Source: JAUWCL01 sp964599375 | GTDB taxonomy: Bacteria; Krumholzibacteriota; Krumholzibacteriia; Krumholzibacteriales; Krumholzibacteriaceae | DNA length: 64,000 nucleotides | Assembly: GCA_964599375.1 (NCBI GenBank) | Contig: CAZREW010000003.1 | Location: 1 to 64,000, forward strand | Direction of reading: 5' to 3' | Shown here: in pieces, positions 25,502-34,332 of the stretch | Layout: each line of letters starts with the position of its first letter | Position numbering within the stretch: position 1 is the stretch's first letter | The notes under the pieces: model-generated | What the model saw: only the letters and a program-made list of their open reading frames with translations | Databases searched by the model: none | What the model was told of the DNA's origin: nothing | Program-made: the position numbers and the translations under genes

Positions 25502-26530
25502 TTGAAGCAAAAAATGAGAAAAAGAGTGCTCTCCATGGCCGGCGTCGATGCGCTGAAACTACTTGGCGCGGGAGACAGGAACATCGAGATGATAGAGGAA
25601 CACTTCGAGCAGGATATAGTCGTTCGCGGTGACGAGATCATCATCACAGGGACTAGCAAGCGCATCGACGAGCTCACCTCTGTGATGCAGACGTTGATAA
25701 GCATAGCGGCAGGGGGCCGGGCAGTCACCGAGGGGGATGTGATGACCGTCCTGCGTGGTGGAAGCGAAGACTCGCGTAAGATAGGCTCGCTGGACGAGAC
25801 GGTCGTCTACTACTCCACGGCGAAGCGCAGGAGCATCGTGCCGAGAAGCGTCAGGCAGAAGGAGTACGTGCAGGGAGTGGCCGGGCACGATATAGTATTC
25901 GCGATCGGGCCGGCGGGGACCGGCAAGACGTACCTCGCCGTCGCGATGGCTCTGGCGGCGCTCAAGAACGGCGAGATCGAGAAGATCTTCCTTTCGAGGC
26001 CGGTTGTCGAAGCGGGGGAGAACCTCGGATTCCTTCCGGGCGACCTGCAGGAGAAGATCGATCCCTATATAAGGCCGATATTCGACGCTCTTCATGATAT
26101 GATAGGAAGGGAAAAGACTCAGCGGATGATCGACAGCGGAGTCCTGGAGATAGCACCGCTTGCCTATATGCGGGGAAGGACGCTGAACAATGCGTTCGCG
26201 GTCCTCGACGAGGCTCAGAACAGCACCATAATGCAGATGAAGATGTTTCTGACGAGGCTTGGGGTGAATTCGAAAGCGATCGTCACCGGCGACATAACCC
26301 AGATCGATCTGGTGGATCCCGCCAGGTCGGGTCTGGTGGCCGTCTCTGAGATCCTCGATGATGTCGAGGGAATAAAGTTCGTGTGGTTCGGGGAAGAGGA
26401 TGTTGTACGTCACAGGCTCGTCAAGAGGATCATCAAGGCTTTCAGCCGCATAAGACCGGACGGCGGCAGTGTCGAGCCGGAAGGCAGCGGTGCGGGGCCT
26501 GAAGCCGGACCGGAGGCTCCTGATGAATGA
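25502..26530 (+). CDS. phoH: PhoH-family ATPase
   Basis: The product is about 342 aa. An N-terminal KH-like RNA-binding region (about 20-90, RNIEMIEEHFEQDIVVRG) precedes the PhoH ATPase domain (about 115-320). Walker A is G136-P-A-G-T-G-K-T143, followed by LSRPVVEAGENLGFLPGDL, Walker B VLDEAQN and the sensor motif VTGDITQIDL. PhoH-like proteins are RNA-associated ATPases or helicases thought to help rRNA processing with YbeY. The gene order phoH-pgpH-ybeY is widely conserved. The start is TTG at 25502 with GAGGA seven bases before it; ATG 25514 is an alternative. It overlaps pgpH by 8 bases. Confidence 0.93.
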   Translation: MKQKMRKRVLSMAGVDALKLLGAGDRNIEMIEEHFEQDIVVRGDEIIITGTSKRIDELTSVMQTLISIAAGGRAVTEGDVMTVLRGGSEDSRKIGSLDETVVYYSTAKRRSIVPRSVRQKEYVQGVAGHDIVFAIGPAGTGKTYLAVAMALAALKNGEIEKIFLSRPVVEAGENLGFLPGDLQEKIDPYIRPIFDALHDMIGREKTQRMIDSGVLEIAPLAYMRGRTLNNAFAVLDEAQNSTIMQMKMFLTRLGVNSKAIVTGDITQIDLVDPARSGLVAVSEILDDVEGIKFVWFGEEDVVRHRLVKRIIKAFSRIRPDGGSVEPEGSGAGPEAGPEAPDE

Positions 26531-28823
26531 CCAGCCATCAGGCGGTGACAGGGGCAGTCCCTTCAATGCGCTGCGCAGGGGCCTCAGGGCCCTTCGGCCA
26601 GGCGCGCTGAAGGAAGACGGCCGCCTGCTGCCTGCGATATTCATCATAGTATTCGTCATCGTGTCGATACTCCTCTTTCCACCGACGAGGAAGACAAGAG
26701 AGGTGGCGTTCAACGAGGGGGACATCGCCGATGTCGATGTCATAGCTCCGCTTGATTTCAAGGTCCCTCTGAGCGGTCAGGAGGTCGAGATCAACAGGGC
26801 GAGAGCGGCGGTCAGCGTTCCGCCGGTCTACAGGCTCAGGCCGGACGCGCTCCAGAACCTGCCCGGGGATCTCACGCTTCTTATGGAAAGGATAAAAGCG
26901 GTCGCCACGGTCGATTCAATACCTCCGGAACAACGGACGCAGATGATAAGGGATATGGTCCCGGCCCTTGAGCGGGAACCGGTGGAACTCCTTCTCGACA
27001 AGCGGATACGCCGCAAGATCCTCGACGAAGGGCTGGATATCCAGAAACGGCTCCTCGAACGCGGAATCATAAACGACGCTTCGCCGCTGCGCAGGAGGGA
27101 TTATCCGCATATATCGCTTATCGATGGAGGATCGGAGAGCCTCAAGCCGGCGAATGGGCTGCTCGAACAGGGCCAGCTCGAATCAGTGATCCTCGGAAGG
27201 GCTGAGAGAGCTTTTCCGGGCAGCGACGACGCGCAGAAACTCTTCTATGCGATCGTCCGGTCGCACCTCGTGCCCAACATGATCTATGACGCGGAGGAGA
27301 CCAGGCAGAGGCAGCAATCGGCCATGGAAGAGGTGCAGGGCGTTTACGACGTGTCGAAAAACCAGAGGATAATCGCCAAGCATGACAAGGTGACGAAGAA
27401 ACAGGTCGTGGAACTCGAGGCCCTGGAGAAGTCGAGGACCGCGCTGGAGCTCAAGACCTCCCCTGTGATGAGGATAATGCTCTTCATAGGCAAGATTGTC
27501 CGAATACTGCTCCTGGCAGGCATGTTCGCCGCCGCCCTTTACAGATTCGACAGGCCACTGATCAAGGACATGGAGAAACTGACGCTGACATTCATGATCA
27601 TCATGTCCTATCTGCTGATGACCGCGCTTGTCATCAGGCTGCCTTTCCTCAGCGAGTACCTCGTTCCGGTCGCCTTCGTTTCACTGGTGGCTACCGCGTT
27701 CTTCGGATCACTGACCGCGCTTATCTTCACGCTCTTCGCCTCGCTGATGCTGATAACGCATGCCGAGCTTCCGGGAAGCCTCGTCTTCATCTCTATCCTC
27801 GCCGGCTCGGCGGCTATTTACAGCATCGCCCACCTGCGGGAGAGACGTAATTTCTACACGATATTCCTCTACAGTTCGCTGGCGTATATCATAGGCATAA
27901 CGAGTTTCGGCATCTCGGAAGCGTTCGGCATGAGCGAGTTCCTGTTCGGATCGCTCTGGGGGATTGCGAACGCCTTTGCGTGCACCATACTCGTGATGTT
28001 CCTGATGCCGATCTTCGAGTCGCTGTTCAGCGTTACGACAAATTTCACGCTGATGGAACTCAGCGACCTCAACAGGCCGCTTCTTAAAAGGCTCATAATA
28101 GAAGCGCCCGGTACTTATCACCATTCGCTGATGGTCGGCAATATGGTCGAGGCTGTAGCCTCGGACGTGGGAGCCAATGGACTGCTCGCGAGAGTCTCCG
28201 CGTATTATCACGACATCGGGAAGCTGTCAAAACCGGAGTACTTCTTCGAGAACAAGGGCGAGAACTTCAACAAGCACGAGAAGCTGGCTCCGACGATGTC
28301 GGCGCTGATCCTGGCTTCTCACGTCAAGGAGGGAGTAGATCTCGCAAGGAACGAGAAGATGCCCAAGGTGGTCATGGACGGGATCCGCGAGCACCACGGG
28401 ACGACTGTCATGGCGTTTTTCTACAACAAAGCTCTCGAATATGACTCGCACGACAGCGTCAACATTGACGATTTCAGATACCCCGGCCCGAGGCCCCAGT
28501 CCAAGGAGACGGCGCTCATCATGCTGGCAGACTCATGCGAAGCGGCGGTAAGGTCGCTCAAGGAACCGACCGCGCCGAGGATCAGGGCGCTCGTATCAAA
28601 GATCTTCGCGACGAGGATGAACGACGGGGAACTGGACAACAGCAGCCTGACCCTCAACGACATCGCGGTCATCAGGGAGAAGTTCATACAGTTCCTCACC
28701 GGGATCTTCCATCCACGGGTACAGTATCCCTCGCAGGGAGAGACTACCGGGGAGGTGGAGCACAGCGTTGAGGATAACGGCAGGCAGCAGCAATCCGTCA
28801 GTGACAGGAAAAAGAGAGTTTGA
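26523..28823 (+). CDS. 7TMR-HD family HDIG phosphohydrolase (PgpH-like)
   Basis: The 766-aa product has a first membrane segment (about 38-58, AIFIIVFVIVSILLFP) and a large external 7TMR-HDED domain (about 65-300). Seven closely spaced membrane segments (about 320-515) precede a cytoplasmic HD domain (about 535-720). The metal motif H563-D564 lies in YYHDIGKL, with YHHSLMVGNM before it and DGIREHHGT after it. The family includes Listeria PgpH, which degrades cyclic di-AMP. If that holds here, the cell uses c-di-AMP, consistent with the YbbR protein upstream. The start ATG 26523 overlaps the phoH stop by 8 bases; an upstream in-frame start at 26469 is less likely. The ybeY start lies inside its 3' end. 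Confidence 0.9.
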   Translation: MNDQPSGGDRGSPFNALRRGLRALRPGALKEDGRLLPAIFIIVFVIVSILLFPPTRKTREVAFNEGDIADVDVIAPLDFKVPLSGQEVEINRARAAVSVPPVYRLRPDALQNLPGDLTLLMERIKAVATVDSIPPEQRTQMIRDMVPALEREPVELLLDKRIRRKILDEGLDIQKRLLERGIINDASPLRRRDYPHISLIDGGSESLKPANGLLEQGQLESVILGRAERAFPGSDDAQKLFYAIVRSHLVPNMIYDAEETRQRQQSAMEEVQGVYDVSKNQRIIAKHDKVTKKQVVELEALEKSRTALELKTSPVMRIMLFIGKIVRILLLAGMFAAALYRFDRPLIKDMEKLTLTFMIIMSYLLMTALVIRLPFLSEYLVPVAFVSLVATAFFGSLTALIFTLFASLMLITHAELPGSLVFISILAGSAAIYSIAHLRERRNFYTIFLYSSLAYIIGITSFGISEAFGMSEFLFGSLWGIANAFACTILVMFLMPIFESLFSVTTNFTLMELSDLNRPLLKRLIIEAPGTYHHSLMVGNMVEAVASDVGANGLLARVSAYYHDIGKLSKPEYFFENKGENFNKHEKLAPTMSALILASHVKEGVDLARNEKMPKVVMDGIREHHGTTVMAFFYNKALEYDSHDSVNIDDFRYPGPRPQSKETALIMLADSCEAAVRSLKEPTAPRIRALVSKIFATRMNDGELDNSSLTLNDIAVIREKFIQFLTGIFHPRVQYPSQGETTGEVEHSVEDNGRQQQSVSDRKKRV

Positions 28824-29229
28824 CCGCTCGGTGGGCATGATCGAGGACCTTGGCTCGAAGTGTGCCGGTGGAGAGCGCGTCGACGTGACTCTCATCGGCG
28901 AGCGCCGCATGGCGATCCTGAACCGGGAATACAGGGGGCGCAGGGGTGCGGCTGAGATCCTTACTTTCATATATGATGATGTCCCCCCGCTTTCCGGTGA
29001 AGGACCTGCCGGAGAGATCCTGATCTGCTGGAAGAAGCTGGAAGTCTCGGCGGCGAGGCTCGGCGTATCGAGGCGGGCCTACCTTCTCAGGCTTGTCGCT
29101 CACGGGCTTTCCCACATGGAAGGGTTCACTCACGGAGACGACGCGCAGGCCGGGAGGATGGAGGCGAGGGAACGCGAGATCCTCGAGGGCGCCGTCGCGG
29201 AGAGGGATATCCGCAGGATGTTCCCTTAA
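28768..29229 (+). CDS. ybeY: Endoribonuclease YbeY (rRNA maturation factor)
   Basis: The 153-aa metal-dependent RNase acts in 3' maturation of 16S rRNA and ribosome quality control. The zinc motif H112-G-L-S-H116-M-E-G-F-T-H122 fits the family H-x3-H-x5-H pattern. The upstream signature RRMAILNREYRGRRGAAEIL matches the LNxxYRxxDxxTDVLSF region, although the usual D-x-x-T-D is altered to RGAAE. The start is TTG at 28768, 56 bases inside pgpH, preceded by GGGGAGGTGGAG. Translation is probably coupled to pgpH. Identity is supported strongly by the gene order. Confidence 0.88.
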   Translation: MRITAGSSNPSVTGKREFDRSVGMIEDLGSKCAGGERVDVTLIGERRMAILNREYRGRRGAAEILTFIYDDVPPLSGEGPAGEILICWKKLEVSAARLGVSRRAYLLRLVAHGLSHMEGFTHGDDAQAGRMEAREREILEGAVAERDIRRMFP

Positions 29230-29246
29230 GAGGCGAGAACAATACG

Positions 29247-30509
29247 ATGCAGACTCTGATATTGAATACGGTCGTGGTCCTGCTGCTGGCAGCCGCCCAG
29301 TTTCTGGCCGTGGGAGGCTTGACGGCCTTCACAAGGCTGTCGCGCATGAGCGGGGACAGGGTCTTTCCCAGGGGCACGGGAGCGAACAGCTGCCTCAGGA
29401 TGATCCACAGGGGGAGGCTCCACGCGGCGATGATCCTGGTCGCCGTGCAGGTCGTCCTTCTGATCGCGGCCTCGCGAGCGATCCCCGCGGTGGTGACTTC
29501 GATCCTAGAGTGGTCGGGCGGGAAATACCGCTATACCGTGACAGCAGTACCCGCGGTCGGGGTCCTGATCATGATGGCGGCAGCGTTTGCGGGAATAGGA
29601 ACTGCCGTAAGGCGTCCGGCCCGGATGGCCAGGTTCGTCTCTTACCCGTTCTGTCCCGTATATATAGTGCTCAGACCGTTCTCCAGGCTGCTGCTGAGGA
29701 TCATATCCCTGTTCTTTCCTGAGCTCCCCACTGAACTCGCGTCGCCTTTGATGCTCATACGGCATCGCGAGGAGCCGGGAGAGGGATTTATAGAGAAGAA
29801 CGGAAGCCGGCTCGTTCACAGCATCGTCGAATTCGGGGAGAAGAAGGTGCGCGAGGTGATGGTGCCGAGGATAGACGTGTTCGCGATCGAAAAGGGACTG
29901 ACGATGGCAGAGGTCCGAGATGTGCTTGCCGGCGCCGGGCATTCACGCGTACCGGTCTTCGAGGGGAACATCGACCGGATAGTCGGCATGCTTTACGTGA
30001 AGGACCTTGTTGCGGTGGAAAGCGGCGAGGTCGGCAGGGGCATCGAGCACCTCACAAGGGAGCCTTACTTCGTTCCCGAAGGGAAGAAAATAGACGAACT
30101 GCTGAGGGAATTCCAGTTGAAGAAGATGCACATGGCCATAGTCGTCGACGAGTACGGCGGCACATCTGGCATAGTTACGCTCGAGGACATACTCGAGGAG
30201 ATCGTCGGCGAGATCAGGGACGAGTTCGACCACGAGACGCCGCTTGTCAGGAAGACAGGAGAGGGAAGGTACCTGGTGGAGGGGAGGACCTCCCTGGACG
30301 ACCTTGGCGTATTTGTAGGACGGGAGTTCGATTCAGAGGACGTCGATACGCTCGGAGGATTCCTGTACGACCTTCTTGGCAGGGTGCCCGAAGAGGGAGA
30401 AGAGTTCGACCACGACGGGATGAACTTCAGGATAGAAAGGCTCGACGGCCAGCGGATCGCGGAAGTGATCCTTACCCTCTCCGGCCCAGGCGGCGGGCCG
30501 TCGGACTGA
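29247..30509 (+). CDS. CorC/HlyC-type protein with CBS pair and divergent membrane domain
   Basis: The 420-aa product has an N-terminal region with about three membrane segments (about 5-28, 57-80 and 98-120) that only loosely resembles the CNNM/DUF21 domain. A CBS pair follows (about 208-325, MVPRIDVFAIEKGLTMAEV and VDEYGGTSGIVTLEDILEEI). The CorC_HlyC transporter-associated domain (about 340-415, GRTSLDDLG ... VDTLGGFLYDLLGRVPEEGE) closes it. Relatives take part in magnesium and cobalt efflux. It follows ybeY by 17 bases, the usual ybeY-corC order. The weak membrane domain is unusual and leaves transport activity open. Confidence 0.82.
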   Translation: MQTLILNTVVVLLLAAAQFLAVGGLTAFTRLSRMSGDRVFPRGTGANSCLRMIHRGRLHAAMILVAVQVVLLIAASRAIPAVVTSILEWSGGKYRYTVTAVPAVGVLIMMAAAFAGIGTAVRRPARMARFVSYPFCPVYIVLRPFSRLLLRIISLFFPELPTELASPLMLIRHREEPGEGFIEKNGSRLVHSIVEFGEKKVREVMVPRIDVFAIEKGLTMAEVRDVLAGAGHSRVPVFEGNIDRIVGMLYVKDLVAVESGEVGRGIEHLTREPYFVPEGKKIDELLREFQLKKMHMAIVVDEYGGTSGIVTLEDILEEIVGEIRDEFDHETPLVRKTGEGRYLVEGRTSLDDLGVFVGREFDSEDVDTLGGFLYDLLGRVPEEGEEFDHDGMNFRIERLDGQRIAEVILTLSGPGGGPSD

Positions 30510-30557
30510 CCGGCGCATGCCGGCCGCGGCAGACAGACGAATGGACGGTATCGGGGG

Positions 30558-31217
30558 ATGTTCAACTGGATCAGGAATAAGTTCTTCACGGGCCTGATAA
30601 TCCTGCTGCCCACCCTTCTGACCGGGTGGATACTTTACCGTCTGTTCAAGTCGGTCGACAGCATCCTGATGCCGATCGTCGAACGCTATCCGTTCCTAGA
30701 CATCCCCGGGCTGGGGTTCTTCACAGTCGTCATCATACTTCTGCTCACCGGGATATTTGCCGGCAACTTCATCGGTCGCCGAATAATCCACTGGCTGGAG
30801 AAGGGGATAGGGCAGATCCCGCTGGTCAGCCGGCTGTACATCGCGTTCAAGCAGATGAGTGAGGTCTTCCTTCAGGAGAAGAGGACCGCATTCAGAACGG
30901 CGATCATAATCGAGTACCCGCGCAGGGGAGTATACTCGGTCGGCTTCGTGACCTCGACATGGAGCTACCGCGACCCGGAAGGGACCGACAGGGTCTTCTA
31001 CAACGTCTTTCTCCCGACCACTCCCATCCCGACTTCGGGACTCTTCCTGATGATACCCGAGGAGGACACGATCCCGATGAACTGCTCCGTCGAAGAGGCG
31101 CTTAAGATGGTGATATCGGGGGGAGCCATAGCCACATCGATCCCGGCCATCGACGCGGCGAGAAGAGCGGCGGAAGGCGCTGGAGACACCGCCGGTGACG
31201 GTTCCGCGCGGGAATAA
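30558..31217 (+). CDS. DUF502 family membrane protein
   Basis: The 219-aa product has two membrane helices (about 10-32, FFTGLIILLPTLLTGWILY, and 52-74, LGFFTVVIILLLTGIFAGNF). A soluble domain follows that includes RIIHWLEKGIGQIPLVSRLY, VIIEYPRRGVYSVGFVT-like residues (here IIIEYPRRGVYSVGFVTS) and PTTPIPTSGLFLMIPEED. These are hallmarks of the DUF502 family, widespread in bacteria and plants (LIKE-COV) and implicated in membrane trafficking only in plants. Bacterial function is unknown. It is 48 bases after the CorC-like gene and 89 before mgtE. Confidence 0.85.
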   Translation: MFNWIRNKFFTGLIILLPTLLTGWILYRLFKSVDSILMPIVERYPFLDIPGLGFFTVVIILLLTGIFAGNFIGRRIIHWLEKGIGQIPLVSRLYIAFKQMSEVFLQEKRTAFRTAIIIEYPRRGVYSVGFVTSTWSYRDPEGTDRVFYNVFLPTTPIPTSGLFLMIPEEDTIPMNCSVEEALKMVISGGAIATSIPAIDAARRAAEGAGDTAGDGSARE

Positions 31218-31306
31218 TTCCTTGACGACAGGCGAGTTCCGCTTCATCCTGTTGTCCTGCCGGCAGTGCCCGAAGCATTTATGCCAGGCTGGAAGCAGGT
31301 ATATGG

Positions 31307-32665
31307 ATGGACGGAAATCTCGATCACAAGGTCGATTCGATCAGGGAACTCTTCGAGGCGGGTGAGCTGTCCCGGTTCTCCGCGGCGCTGGAGGGCATCC
31401 GCGGCCCGGACGCAGCCGAGGTGCTTTCCGCCCTTTCCGAGGAGATCCAGGTCCCCCTCTTCAGGTCGATGGATCCCGAGATGGCCAGCGAGGTTATAAC
31501 TCTCGTCGACGAGGGCATCGCCCACGAGATCCTCGGGCACCTTTCCGTCGACGAGATCGTGCCGCTGATAAACCCGATGGCGAGCGACGACGCGGCTGAT
31601 ATCATCAATCTCCTGCCCCAGGAGACGGCCGGCGCAGTCCTGCGCAGGATCAGCCGCGAGGATTACGAGGATGTCTCCGAGCTCCTGAAGTTCCATGAGG
31701 AGTCGGCGGGCGGGCTGATGGCCAGAGAGCTTGTCACGGTCCGCTCAGGCAGGCTGATATCGGACGTCATCGCGAAACTGCGCGGCGAACTCTCCAGTAT
31801 CGAGCAGATCCAGTACATATACGTCATAGACAGCGAGGGAGTCCTTCTCGGGACTATCCCCATCATCAATCTTCTCATCATAGATCCGGGAAGGAAGGTC
31901 GAAGAGGTCATGGACCGCGACATCCTGACAGTCACCGCCGATACCGACCAGGAAGAAGTCGCGTCGAAGTTTTCGAAGTACGATCTCTACTCGATGCCGG
32001 TCGTCGATGAAAACGGCAGGCTCGTAGGCCGGATCACGGTCGATGATATCATCGACGTCATCGAAGAGGAGGCGACCGAGGACATCACGATGATGGCCGG
32101 TACCGGGGACGAGGAGTTCTACGAGAGGTCGCCGATAAAGCTCTCCAGGGCGAGGCTTCCCTGGCTGCTGACAGGCCTCTTCGGCGGTATAGCGTCGGCC
32201 GCGATCATGCATCATTTCAAGGGATCGCTCGAGTCGGTCCTGACCCTCGCCTTCTTCGTGCCCGTCATAACGGCCATGGGAGGAAACGTCGGGATACAGT
32301 CATCGGCCATTGTTGTCAGGGAGATAGCGCTCGGGGGGCTGAGCATCTCGCAGACGGGGGGAAAGTTGCTCCGGGAGCTGAAGGTCTCGATCATAAACGG
32401 ACTGGTCATCGGCACCGTGCTTCTGGCGACCGTGACTTTCTGGCAGGGCAGCTTCAGGCTCGGCATGCTGCTTGGCCTCTGCATGTTCATAATCATATTG
32501 TGGTCGACGATCATGGGGGCGTTCATACCGCTGATGCTGAAGAAGGCTAAGATCGACCCGGCGCTGGCGACCGGACCCTTTATCACGACATTCAACGATA
32601 TCCTGGGTATCGCCGTCTATCTCGGGATCGCCACTGTCTTCCTCGGATGGCTGGGGAAGGGCTGA
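31307..32665 (+). CDS. mgtE: Magnesium transporter MgtE
   Basis: The 452-aa product shows MgtE architecture: an N-terminal helical superhelix (about 5-130, with AEVLSALSEEIQVPLFRSMD), two CBS domains (about 140-260) and five C-terminal membrane helices (about 285-450). The pore signature is VPVITAMGGNVGIQSSAIVV. MgtE is a gated Mg2+ channel; magnesium bound between the N and CBS domains closes it. Length matches the family. The ATG at 31307 lacks a strong ribosome site. Mg2+ homeostasis links it to the CorC-like gene two genes upstream. Confidence 0.93.
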   Translation: MDGNLDHKVDSIRELFEAGELSRFSAALEGIRGPDAAEVLSALSEEIQVPLFRSMDPEMASEVITLVDEGIAHEILGHLSVDEIVPLINPMASDDAADIINLLPQETAGAVLRRISREDYEDVSELLKFHEESAGGLMARELVTVRSGRLISDVIAKLRGELSSIEQIQYIYVIDSEGVLLGTIPIINLLIIDPGRKVEEVMDRDILTVTADTDQEEVASKFSKYDLYSMPVVDENGRLVGRITVDDIIDVIEEEATEDITMMAGTGDEEFYERSPIKLSRARLPWLLTGLFGGIASAAIMHHFKGSLESVLTLAFFVPVITAMGGNVGIQSSAIVVREIALGGLSISQTGGKLLRELKVSIINGLVIGTVLLATVTFWQGSFRLGMLLGLCMFIIILWSTIMGAFIPLMLKKAKIDPALATGPFITTFNDILGIAVYLGIATVFLGWLGKG

Positions 32666-32683
32666 CGGACCAGGCGGTGAGAG

Positions 32684-33436
32684 GTGAGCGGCATACTCAA
32701 GGATAGGGCGGTCATCCTCCGGACATGGGAGTATGGAGAGACGAGCCTTATCGTATCCGCCCTGACCAGGAAGGGGGGAAGGGCGAATTTCCTGGCCAAG
32801 GGAGCGAAGCGGCCAGGGAGCCAGTTGCACGGCAGGTTCAGGACCGGCAACATCGGGGACATAGTCTACTACGACAAGCCCGGCAGGGGGCTGAAACTGA
32901 TCAAGGAATTCTCCGCCGCCTCCGTGCTGGATTCCTCGGGGGTGGACCTTGAGCGACTGTGCCTCTTTCAGGCGGGTCTCGAGCTCGCCGGGAGGGCATC
33001 GGCGGGAGATGAGCAGGAAGGGGCGGTGTTCGACCTTGCGGAGGCCTTCATCACAGAACTCGCGGCCGGCGCCGACCCCTGGGCGGCCTTCTTCGTCCTC
33101 GAGGCCAGGCTGCTCGCCGCTTCCGGGCTGATGCCGGAGATCGAACGCTGCGACCGGTGTAAAAAAGAACTTGCGGGATGCGGGTTTTCCGTAAATCCTT
33201 CGAGTGGCGCGGTCGAATGTGGCAGCTGTGCCGGGAGCGGGGAAACGCTTTCGCCAGAGTCGTGCGAGCTGCTTGTCAGGATGTCGGCCGGATTCGAGGG
33301 AATGCGGGGGACGGTGCTGGGTGCGGACGCGCGCAGGGAGATAGGTACCCTTCTTCACCGAATGTTGACGCATCACATGGATGGATACAGGCTTCCCGGT
33401 TCTCTCGGGATGCTGAAAGGAGCAGTCGGAGGATGA
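32684..33436 (+). CDS. recO: DNA repair protein RecO
   Basis: The 250-aa RecFOR-pathway mediator helps load RecA on SSB-coated single-stranded DNA. The N-terminal OB fold is typical (KDRAVILRTWEYGETSLIV, SALTRKGGR, LAKGAKRPGSQLHG). The C-terminal part has a zinc-finger CDRCKKEL ... VECGSCAG arrangement (two C-x2-C pairs). The start is a GTG at 32684, 18 bases after mgtE. The stop overlaps the glyQ start as ATGA, so recO-glyQ-glyS form a coupled unit, a frequent arrangement in bacteria. Confidence 0.9.
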   Translation: MSGILKDRAVILRTWEYGETSLIVSALTRKGGRANFLAKGAKRPGSQLHGRFRTGNIGDIVYYDKPGRGLKLIKEFSAASVLDSSGVDLERLCLFQAGLELAGRASAGDEQEGAVFDLAEAFITELAAGADPWAAFFVLEARLLAASGLMPEIERCDRCKKELAGCGFSVNPSSGAVECGSCAGSGETLSPESCELLVRMSAGFEGMRGTVLGADARREIGTLLHRMLTHHMDGYRLPGSLGMLKGAVGG

Positions 33437-34332
33437 CGTTTCAGGAGCTGGTAGCCACCCTCGACAGGTTCTGGTCGGATAACGGGTGCCTCGTGATCAC
33501 GCCGTACAACTCCGAGGTGGGAGCGGGCACGATGAACCCCGGCACCTTCCTGAGGGTACTCGGCCCTGAGCCGTGGAAGGCAGCCTATATCGAGCCGAGC
33601 AAGAGGCCGAAGGACGGCAGGTACGGAGAGAATCCGAACAGGGTCCAACAGTTCAACCAGTACCAGGTCATCCTCAAGCCGTCGCCGGACAACGTCCTGC
33701 CGCTCTACATCGAGAGCATGAAGGCGATCGGTATCGATCCATCGATGCACGACATCCGGCTGCTCGAAGACGACTGGGAATCGCCGACCCTCGGCGCCTC
33801 GGGCCTGGGGTGGGAGGTCTGGCTCGACGGGATGGAGATCACGCAGTTCACCTACTTCCAGCAGGCTGGAGGGCTGGAACTCGACCCGATATCAGCCGAG
33901 ATAACCTATGGGCTCGAGAGGATCGCCATGTACATCCAGAAGGTCGACGACATCATGGAGATCGAATGGCACGACGGTGTGAAGTGGGGAGAGCTGAACA
34001 TGCAGGCGGAGCGTGAGTTCAGCGCGTTCCATTTCGAGCACGCCGATGCGGCGATGTACTTCGACATATTCGAGAGGTTCCAGGGCGAGGCCTGGAGGAT
34101 GCTCGAGGCGGGACTGATATTACCCGCCTACGATTACATCCTGAAATGCTCGCACATATTCAACATACTCGACGCCAGGGGCGCTATAAGCGTCTCCGAA
34201 CGGACCAGCTACATCGGCAGGATCAGGGATCTCGCGCGCAGGACCGCGGAGGCTTACGTGGCCGAAAGAGAAAGGCTCGAGTTCCCGCTCCTGAGGGGCA
34301 GGAAGAAGACTGGAGGAAAGGTTTCGCGATGA
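33433..34332 (+). CDS. glyQ: Glycyl-tRNA synthetase alpha subunit
   Basis: The 299-aa catalytic subunit belongs to the bacterial heterotetrameric GlyRS. It is highly conserved: FQELVATLDRFWSDNGC, then PYNSEVGAGTMNPGTFLRVL, GENPNRVQQFNQYQVILKPS, DDWESPTLGASGLGWEVWLD and ITYGLERIAMYIQ. It makes glycyl-adenylate and charges tRNA-Gly together with GlyS. CGGAGG precedes the ATG at 33433, which overlaps the recO stop. Its own stop overlaps the glyS ATG, the expected coupling for an obligate partner. Confidence 0.97.
   Translation: MTFQELVATLDRFWSDNGCLVITPYNSEVGAGTMNPGTFLRVLGPEPWKAAYIEPSKRPKDGRYGENPNRVQQFNQYQVILKPSPDNVLPLYIESMKAIGIDPSMHDIRLLEDDWESPTLGASGLGWEVWLDGMEITQFTYFQQAGGLELDPISAEITYGLERIAMYIQKVDDIMEIEWHDGVKWGELNMQAEREFSAFHFEHADAAMYFDIFERFQGEAWRMLEAGLILPAYDYILKCSHIFNILDARGAISVSERTSYIGRIRDLARRTAEAYVAERERLEFPLLRGRKKTGGKVSR

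Noticed and set aside
25559..26761. A 400-codon minus-strand frame over phoH and pgpH.
   Set aside because: It is antisense to two well-identified genes, with no recognisable product.
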